NCBI GenBank assembly: GCA_026120035.1
Contig: JALRME010000006.1
Coordinates: 1,522,024 to 1,586,023 of the forward strand
DNA: 64,000 nucleotides
Direction of reading: 5' to 3'
DNA from: Coleophoma eucalyptorum
Lineage: Eukaryota > Ascomycota > Leotiomycetes > Helotiales > Dermateaceae
Below the pieces are notes generated by a model. The model did not search any database, was not told the DNA's origin, and saw only the letters and a program-made list of their open reading frames with translations. Positions 57,241 to 64,000 of the stretch are shown piece by piece. Position 1 is the stretch's first letter. Each line of letters opens with the position of its first letter. Both the position numbers and the translations under genes were made by a program.

Positions 57241-58039
57241 GACAGCTTGTTGGACTCTATGATAGCGGGAAAGCGTTCACATAGAGCGAAGGGAGGGTAG
57301 AGAATAGAGTGATTTGAGATCTAATTAGGTACTGAGATTTGTATTCTACACGCCGACAGCGGACGGAAAAATATATATGGTTTAAGCAATCCTCAGACTA
57401 GAGGTCTATCGGAGCGAGGATCGACCTGGCCATTTCGGTATCAGACCTCTGGTTATCTAACTAATAAAACCATGATTATTTCCAATTGCCCTCGGGAATA
57501 ACAAAACAGTAATATGGACCCAGCGAGTTGGGAGGATAGAATACACTGGGCTGGGATAGTCGGTTATCAGCGGTATAAACATAGGACACCGATCTGGAAT
57601 TGGGTGATGGGAACCTGTATCGGAATGCGAACATGAGTCGTGCTTTGTTGATACAGATTTGGCTACCCACTCCTGGGTATTCTAGTAGAGAAGTCTAAGA
57701 GTACGATTTTAAACTTTTCGTTATTCCCGTACACTGATAAGGAAATTTTGGGGACGTGTGGACACTAGTCCTGATATAGCTAGTTAATATTCTACAAAAA
57801 AGTCTATTTACAGCGTTTGTAATCTACGGGTAGCGTTGCCGCAATTCTGGGGACCTTTTCTCTGCCACACTAGGAGAACTCTCTGTCATCAGACTTATTG
57901 ACAGATTGACGGACTGGACCTCCGACACTAAAAGGCCGCTATCGCACGACAATCTCGACTCTACCATTATAATGGACTCCCCGACCCGAGACTTGAGGAG
58001 ACAGCATGTCCAACTTTGATTTAGCGGACTCTGCTTCAG
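57241..58039. promoter_or_regulatory. Divergent promoter of phosphoesterase and D-amino-acid oxidase
   Basis: An 800-bp interval between divergently read genes. It includes short open frames without recognisable features and a TATA-like ATATATATGG near 57370. Confidence 0.45.
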
Positions 58040-59082
58040 ATGGCTTCGAATACTGAAGTAGCCATTATTGGAGCAGGTGTCATTGGGCTCTGCACCGCAC
58101 TTGTTCTCTCCGAGGCCAAATACTCAATCACTATTGTAGCAAGGGACTTGCCGGGTGACGAGACTGTCGGGTGGGCAAGTCCATGGTAAGTCTAATAATG
58201 TCTTGCTTGCATTGTCTTCTGGGTTCTGACATACACTCAAGGGCAGCCGCAGCTTTCATACCTACCGTAGAGGGACCAGGGAAAGATCTCATGATTGAGT
58301 CTTTCAAGTACTATTGGGCGCTGGCACACCGAGACCCTACCAGTGGAGTTCAGACCACCAAAGTCACCGAGTACACGGACGAACTAGATGACGACTCCAC
58401 CGTTTGGTACAAAGGACTTTGCCCTCAATACAGGAAATTGCATCCATCTGATCTACCTGTCGGCTGCCACCTAGGATATACCTACGATTCTCTCACTATC
58501 TGCGCCCCGGTGTTCTTGAAGTGGCTAAAGGACGATTTGCATAGGAAGGGAATCAAATTTGTGCGGGCGACAGTAGAGTCCATAGATGAAGCACAAAGAC
58601 TCACTAAGGCAGATATCATTGTCAATGCTTCTGGTCTGGGAGCGGAGCACCTTGCACAGGACGAGTCCGTCGAGCCTGTTCGAGGCCAGACAATGTTCGT
58701 CAAAGGTGACTTCAACCATGTCGTGCACAGGTGGGGATCTGAATACACCTATGTCATCCCGAGGATTCCTCATGGGGGTGTTATCCTTGGAGGAGTATCG
58801 GAGCATGGTAGTACCGATATACGCGTCAGTACCGCAACAAAAGAAGACATCATTCGTCGTGTCAACAACATGACAGATGGAGCGTTCAGTTGGGTAGATT
58901 TGAAGAAAGTTGACAGAGACATAGTGGCATTTCGACCAGGTCGGAAAGGGGATTACCGCATCGAGAAGGATGGCAAAATTGTACATGCTTACGGTTTTGG
59001 ACACTCTGGTTATGCATGGAGCATAGGTGCAGCACTTAGAGTAAAGCAAATTGTACAACAAATGACCCTTTCAAAACTTTAA
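58040..59082 (+). CDS. D-amino-acid oxidase family flavoprotein with peroxisomal SKL end
   Basis: Exons 58040-58185 and 58242-59082 give 328 residues. The intron splits Trp in the conserved GWASPWAAAAF block. The N-terminus EVAIIGAGVIGLCTALVLSE binds FAD. Later come DIIVNASGLGAEHLAQDESVEPVRGQTM, TYVIPRIPHGGVILGGV and the C-terminal GFGHSGYAWSIGAA, all typical of the family. The active-site Tyr/Arg region is present (VAFRPGRKGDYRIEKDG). The chain ends LSKL: the tripeptide SKL is a canonical PTS1 signal, so peroxisomal import is expected. It oxidises a D-amino acid (or glycine/aspartate-like substrate) to a keto acid with H2O2. No damage seen. Confidence 0.92.
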
Positions 59083-59345
59083 AAGAATATAATTAGGGTT
59101 AGCCACTACTTAGGGTTAGATGTTATATCGATATATTATTTAATATTAAAATCAAAATTTTTAATTATCAAAGATTTAGTAAAGTTATAAACTTTATATT
59201 TTAGAATCTAGATTATAAAGATATTAGTAACTCTATCAGCAAGAGAAAGTTTTAAAAAATTATAATATACTCTAACCCTAAGGCGAATCATACCTATAGA
59301 CTCGCGACTTTGCGAAGCCGTCTCGCTTAGCTGGCCGCCGACCTA
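59083..59345. repeat. Spacer with short interstitial telomere-like repeats
   Basis: Contains TTAGGGTTAG at 59093-59102 and again at 59110-59119, and the reverse form CTAACCCTAA at 59272-59281. The rest is strongly AT-rich. It separates the D-amino-acid oxidase and PLP-enzyme 3' ends, which are convergent. Confidence 0.8.
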
Positions 59346-61118
59346 TCAATGGACCCTTTTCGCCTCCGTAGCAACATCTAGGGCGTCTTTAATGGTATCG
59401 ATAAGATCTTCTACATCTTCCAAACCAGCTGAGAACCGAATACCCTCAGCTTTCACACCTATCTCTCTGAAATAGCTTCTATCCTCCACCTTCTTACCCC
59501 AAGCAGTCAAGTTATAAGCAAACATAATCGTCACATGGGCCCCGAGGTGTGGCGATGAGTAGAAGCCACATCGGTCGTAGAATGCCTCGGCCGTCTCCAC
59601 GCTTTCAAATTCCACGGTAAAGAGACACCCGTAGCCTGGCTCTGGCAGCTCCGGCGTACTACGCCGGAGATAGGCGTCAATATTTGGCTTGGTCGGCAGC
59701 AAGGTCGGGTATTGGACTTTTACAACAGGTGAGTCCGAGTCGGTGACATACCGCTGGAAAAAAGATGTCATAGCATCAGCATTGCGGTTAAGACGACGCG
59801 TCCGAGCAAGGTAGTCCTGCGAGTTGCTAAGCAGGACTTGGGCGTCGGCCGCGAAGAGCTCGTTCTTATGGCAAGATGCAAATTTCGGAGCTAAGGCACT
59901 GTAGTGAGGAGAGAGTGGGTTGAGAACAACGGACCCTCCCATGACATTGGCGTAGCCGCTGAAAGACTTGGTCAAAGAGGTAAGAAGTATATCAGTGTAA
60001 GCAAAGACATCGACATTGGCAGAACTACCAACGGTATCATCGACAATCAAGATGAAGCCATATTTCTCGGACTATACAACGGGTATTAGTATTAGGTTTC
60101 TTACCTACAAATGCAAGATAGTATATAGGGTAAATGGGCTTACAAGCTTTTTAAGGCGCGGCAAATCTGGCGTGTCAAGGGTTGGGTTGCCAGGGCACTC
60201 GACAATAGCGAAACTCACTGGCCTCCCTGCCTCCTTCTCCTCGTCCAACCAGGCCTCCATCCAATCTATCGCATCACTGTCTACTCTTCCAATGTGCTTA
60301 AGCCCATCAGGAGCCTCCTCAAAGAGGTGGTGGAATGTGTTATGGAATACAACCCCTAGGACGATGGCAGTGCCGGAGCGGTGCTCTAGTAGAAGGTTTG
60401 TTGTACAATAGACAGCAGCCATCCCCGTGGGATGAAGGAACACATCTTTTGGCTCACATGTTACTTTAGCAGGGTCTATTGCCGCACGATGCATCAAATC
60501 ATTAATGCGCTCTCGCAACCCCACATGCGCCCAGCTCTCGGGAGTAAACGTGGGTTCTGGTAGGTTGTCAAGCTCAAATGGCACCTCTGTCATCGTAGAG
60601 ACACCTTTCAGGAGCTCTTCTGCGCCGCGAATTGAGATGCCTATACCGGGCTGTCCCCAGGTGTCCATAATACCGAACGTTTGGATGGGGTTATAAAACA
60701 CGACGTAGAGGCGATGCCCAGCTACGTCAAAAACCTTGAACGTTAAATCTTCTGGCTTCATTACATGCTCCTTTCGGTGTTCCAGGGTGACATGACGACG
60801 AGTGTAAAAGATCATAATGGGGTTGAGGTATGGAAAGACGCCCTTGCCCTCCATGCCCACCTTCTTAGCTATCTCCTGGCCAAGCTGTAGCTTGGCGTTA
60901 GCAAGGCTGAAAAGCATCATCGCAAAATCTCTCACCTGAGCTGCAAACTGTACCGGCGAGAATCGGGGGTATATATGGACGACGCCTGCCAAAGGTGTCA
61001 TATCTCCATCTCGAACCCTACGCAACGAATCCCATTTAGGGATGTTGGTCACAAAAGAATAGGAAGTTTGTGGAGGTGGGGCATGGCCAAAGGCTGACTG
61101 TGGTTTGAGGACGACCAT
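59346..61118 (-). CDS. Cys/Met-metabolism PLP-dependent enzyme (cystathionine gamma-synthase-like)
   Basis: Exons 60144-61118 and 59346-60071 (a 72-nt intron) give 566 residues. The N-terminal region FGHAPPPQTSYSFVTNIPKWDS, then FSPVQFAAQVRDFAMM and YPRFSP, resembles fungal cystathionine gamma-synthase-like proteins with a long N-terminal extension. The PLP fold carries LHPTGMAAVY, IVECPGNPTLDTPDL (after which the intron joins RLKKL to SEKYGFILIVDDTVG) and the Schiff-base lysine in LLTSLTKSFSGYANVMGG. The C-terminal domain ends with SAGLEDVEDLIDTIKDAL, the family's closing motif. Such enzymes make or break C-gamma bonds of O-acylhomoserine, cystathionine or related amino acids. Here it is the last gene before the telomere and belongs to the amino-acid cluster. 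Undamaged. Confidence 0.9.
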
Positions 61119-62771
61119 CTCTACTAGAGATGATTGCCTTAGATGTTAGAGATTGGGAAAAAGGGGGGATAGATGGTTTAGTAATATATATATAACAGGT
61201 GGGTTAGCTGAGATCCCTCTCTGTCTCTCCCCCATATTTCTGTCCTCTTTTGAGATCGTCGTTTCTTGACGTGTAGCTTCTCATTGGTGTCTTGGGTACG
61301 AGGTAGTGTAAGCTGAGTGAGCATGAACAAGGAGCTGGGACTAGGGGGCCACTTTTTGGGTAATCAACCAGACGGCGGGCTCGTATGTGGAAACTGTAAC
61401 TCCCGCATCGGGCAAGGCGCGCCCGGACGTGCGTGCGCTGCTTATCGCGGAATTCCATCTCGCGTTACACTTTATATATGTCACGCTGTGTTAAACAGAG
61501 CAGGATAAAAATGTAGTTATTTTTTTTCTGCAAGACGATCTGTTAATATAAGGCTCAGATTGTTGAAATGCTTGTGTCAAATCCACGGTCAGTTTGGTGT
61601 GATTTGGCTACTACAGATGCAATTATGTTGCATTATATCCTAAAATGATCCTCACATGACTTCTAATCCACCATTCACAGGGGACGGTATTCATATTGTG
61701 TCTTGGCATATTCCATGTACTTAGCAGCACACCTGATGCGTATCGCCTAACGTTATTATCCCCCGGTTGTTTATCAACCGAGAAAATTTTATATACAAAA
61801 ATTGTAAGTACGTAAGCTTGGCAAAAAAACCCGGTCGTTAGCAACCGAGAGTTAGGGTTAACTTAGGGTTAATATTTTATTTGTTTAATCTCTCTCTATT
61901 TCGTACGAACAAAGATAGCAAATCAATCAAAAGATCTAGCTTAGGCAATTCCCTAAGTTTAAAGCCATTTGGTCTACTTAAATATGGATTTTTAAGTACT
62001 TATCTGTTTGGGTGATCAATACTAGTGTGTAGTCAACCCCGTCGCAATTTCTAACTACTTGGGTCGTAAGCACCGTATCCTAATTGAACTACGCAAATAG
62101 GTTAATCACTATATCTAGTTATTCCTAAGCTCGTACGACCATACTATAGTTAAATTACTAGCAAATAGGTCCTTTCCCCAGCCAATTATCGTAGTAGTAA
62201 ACGGATTCTAATATCGCTAATACCCCTTTAAAACCTAGGATCGGTCTAATATTCGAAAGCATACAAATAAGGTCTATGGCTAGTAGAGAGTAAAGGACCA
62301 AGAAAGCTTTACTTCCGTACGAATGTAATTATAGTTTAAGAATGATAAGGAGCGATATTAGGTAGTAGATAAAAATGCTACTACTACTACCACTACTGCT
62401 GCCTAGCCTAGTTATATTATAGATAGTTAAGCCTAGAGGTCACTAGGTTTGATTTTCTCCGTCGGGCAGCTTAAATCAATACTAATCTATCTATTTTAGC
62501 TTCGTACGAAAAGATTGAGTAGGAAATCCAGTAGTAGAAAGCCTAGGTCTAATAGCGTAGGCTAACTCTACTCTCCTAGCTAGCTATGGTTGAGTTAGAC
62601 CTCTGGTTACGATATACCAAGTAGAACTAGGTCTTAGACAAGTCCTAGTACGACCTACTCTAGACATCCACCTACATCCGACTCCTCGACCCCCTAGAAG
62701 TAGGCTTATACTAGGTCGTACGGGCGTAGAAGCGTATTTTCGACCGATGCTTGGATACCCTAGAGGCTATA
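61119..62771. other. Gene-free subtelomere, RIP-altered in its distal part
   Basis: The first 300 bases are the PLP-gene promoter, with a TATATATATA tract near 61190. TTAGGGTTA units recur at 61852-61872. Beyond about 61900 the sequence is dominated by TA and TAG/CTA words, poor in CA/TG, and dotted with TCGTACGA/CCGTACGA palindromes. No gene with coding signal remains, although 62600-62770 reads like a stop-riddled old protein. Confidence 0.6.
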
Positions 62772-63070
62772 TGTAAAGACATAGGTTTGATCAATGGTAG
62801 GATAGAGGTGTTTGAGAGCACAATAACCTTATATTGACTATATCCTATAGGTCTCGTACGAAGGACACAAAAAAGATAAGAAAAGAAGAAGAGAAAGAAA
62901 CCAAATTCCATGACATGTCCCTCTTATATGCTTACTGGGTCCGAAACCCCTCCGACTCTGCTCATACTCGCTTACGCATACTGTCTTGGGTCACATGACA
63001 TGTGTTTGATCACATGACATATATCTGGATTCCCAATTGTCTATTCTGAGCATGTCAGGTTCTTACACTA
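62772..63070 (+). repeat. Dispersed repeat, copy 2 (first copy at 15110-15379)
   Basis: Same orientation and order of blocks as the internal copy, from TGTAAAGACATAGGTTTGAT through GTCTCGTACGAAGGACAC and CATGTCC to GTCAGGTTCTTACAC. It includes a small extra segment with CATGACAT near 63000. Confidence 0.8.
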
Positions 63071-63897
63071 TAGACCATAAGGACACTTTGAAGTGGTAGG
63101 GGTCTCCTAAAATCGACTCACCTAGCTAGCGACCGTTTGAGCTCCCTTAGAATTCTAAGACTCTCGCTCGATATAGTATCCTTTGAGAGTAGTTCCTCTA
63201 CTATATCATCCGTACGACCCCTTTTGAGCTAGATAGTAAGACCGAGACCGGCGTAAAGCTAACTCTCGAGCAATAGGAATCTACTTAGAAGATCTTAGAC
63301 CTCCTAGACGTTTAACCTATATATAATTCGTACGATAAGGAGGTAGACTAGGACCTAGAGCTTACTATCGAAGTTATGAATTTATATTAGTTGGTCCTTA
63401 TATAAGATTGTAGTCGGATCCCTTTATATAAATCCCCTTTGATATACTATCTAGCTATCTAAGGGATTAATCCTTATACCAAGGTATTCCGGGGCTTATT
63501 CTATTATACCTTAATCCTTACTAGGATCTTATAGATAGCCTAGAGTATCCTTCTTAAGATCGCCGTCCTAGCTCGGGTATAGACTAAGCTAGGACTCAAA
63601 GGTAAGATAGATATCCCCTTAATTCCCGTACGAATCTCTAAGATCTATACTAGATATCTCTATAAGGGTTCTTTTAGTCCTACGTTAAGTATTCTAAGCT
63701 AGCTTACTATAAGAAAGAAGTATAATTCTATATATAAAAATCTATCTAATATCTATTAGTCGATCGATTTTTAGACTATTTACTTTAGAGGGATACCTAT
63801 ACTACTAGATAAGATCCATACGATAGGTATAACTCTTATAAAGGAATACCAAGAGTAGCTTTAGGGACTTAGATTTGGCTTAAAGCTACCTACCGTC
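63071..63897. other. RIP-altered telomere-adjacent sequence
   Basis: Entirely TA-rich, CA/TG-poor sequence with CGTACG palindromes near 63210, 63325 and 63625. No gene can be read. Ends at a TACCGTC junction directly before the telomere repeats. Confidence 0.55.
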
Positions 63898-64000
63898 TAG
63901 GGTTAGGGTTAGGGTTAGGGTTAGGGTTAGGGTTAGGGTTAGGGTTAGGGTTAGGGTTAGGGTTAGGGTTAGGGTTAGGGTTAGGGTTAGGGTTAGGGTT
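63898..64000 (+). repeat. Telomere, (TTAGGG)17
   Basis: An uninterrupted TTAGGG array from 63898 to the last base, about 17 units. The G-rich strand runs 5' to 3' towards the end of the window, the correct orientation for a right chromosome end. Filamentous ascomycetes use this repeat. Confidence 0.99.

Noticed and set aside
1..64000. CRISPR arrays, operons, ribosome-binding sites and bacterial insertion sequences
   Set aside because: The window is eukaryotic, with introns and a telomere; no spaced repeats of CRISPR type were seen.

Overview
This window is the right end of a chromosome of a filamentous ascomycete (Pezizomycotina; the class cannot be fixed from sequence alone). The last 103 bases are uninterrupted TTAGGG telomere repeats running towards the end. 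The fungal assignment rests on short introns of about 40-80 nt with GT...AG ends, Zn2Cys6 transcription factors, DOMON-cytochrome b561 and FSH-hydrolase proteins, and TpA-rich, CpA-poor relic sequence typical of repeat-induced point mutation (RIP). Exon joins were chosen by eye from splice signals, reading frame and family similarity; no search was run.

Layout. 0-10 kb: remains of a nitrogen-catabolism locus. It holds the 5' end of a copper amine oxidase, a LamB/YcsF (PxpA-type) gene with an in-frame stop, a solute-symporter tail, an apparently intact Zn2Cys6 regulator, and a biotin-carboxylase/KipA/biotinyl fusion broken by three stops, a frameshift and a large internal deletion. 10-20 kb: a pogo-type transposon relic, an intact FSH hydrolase, and genes for a sugar transporter, a DOMON-b561 protein and an ABM-like protein, each needing a one-base correction. 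18-26 kb: an aromatic-ring-type locus with a damaged FAD monooxygenase, an intact VOC/extradiol-dioxygenase-like gene and an intact Zn2Cys6 factor; two 42-bp direct repeats with TCCGG cores lie between the first two. 28-37 kb: SDR, sugar transporter, 3-ketosteroid-dehydrogenase/fumarate-reductase-like flavoprotein, second SDR and a multi-pass membrane protein. 38-46 kb: RIP-damaged Tc1 and gypsy elements, a secreted epoxide hydrolase, an ankyrin protein and a degenerate fungal hypothetical. 47-61 kb: a subtelomeric cluster of largely intact genes: ornithine cyclodeaminase/mu-crystallin-like, Zn2Cys6 factor, Dal5-type permease, a 709-residue calcineurin-like phosphoesterase, a D-amino-acid oxidase ending in SKL, and a cystathionine-gamma-synthase-like PLP enzyme. 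61-64 kb: gene-free RIP-altered subtelomere, a dispersed repeat shared with 15 kb, and the telomere.

How the genes may work together (inference). The 47-61 kb set has a permease, a flavin oxidase sent to peroxisomes, a PLP carbon-sulfur/gamma-replacement enzyme and an OCD-fold reductase or deaminase next to a regulator, with GATA-type motifs before the permease. This fits uptake and conversion of an unusual amino acid or amide, and it is the best candidate for an undescribed pathway here. The 18-37 kb genes fit degradation of an aromatic or polycyclic compound, with the ring-hydroxylating step now apparently broken.
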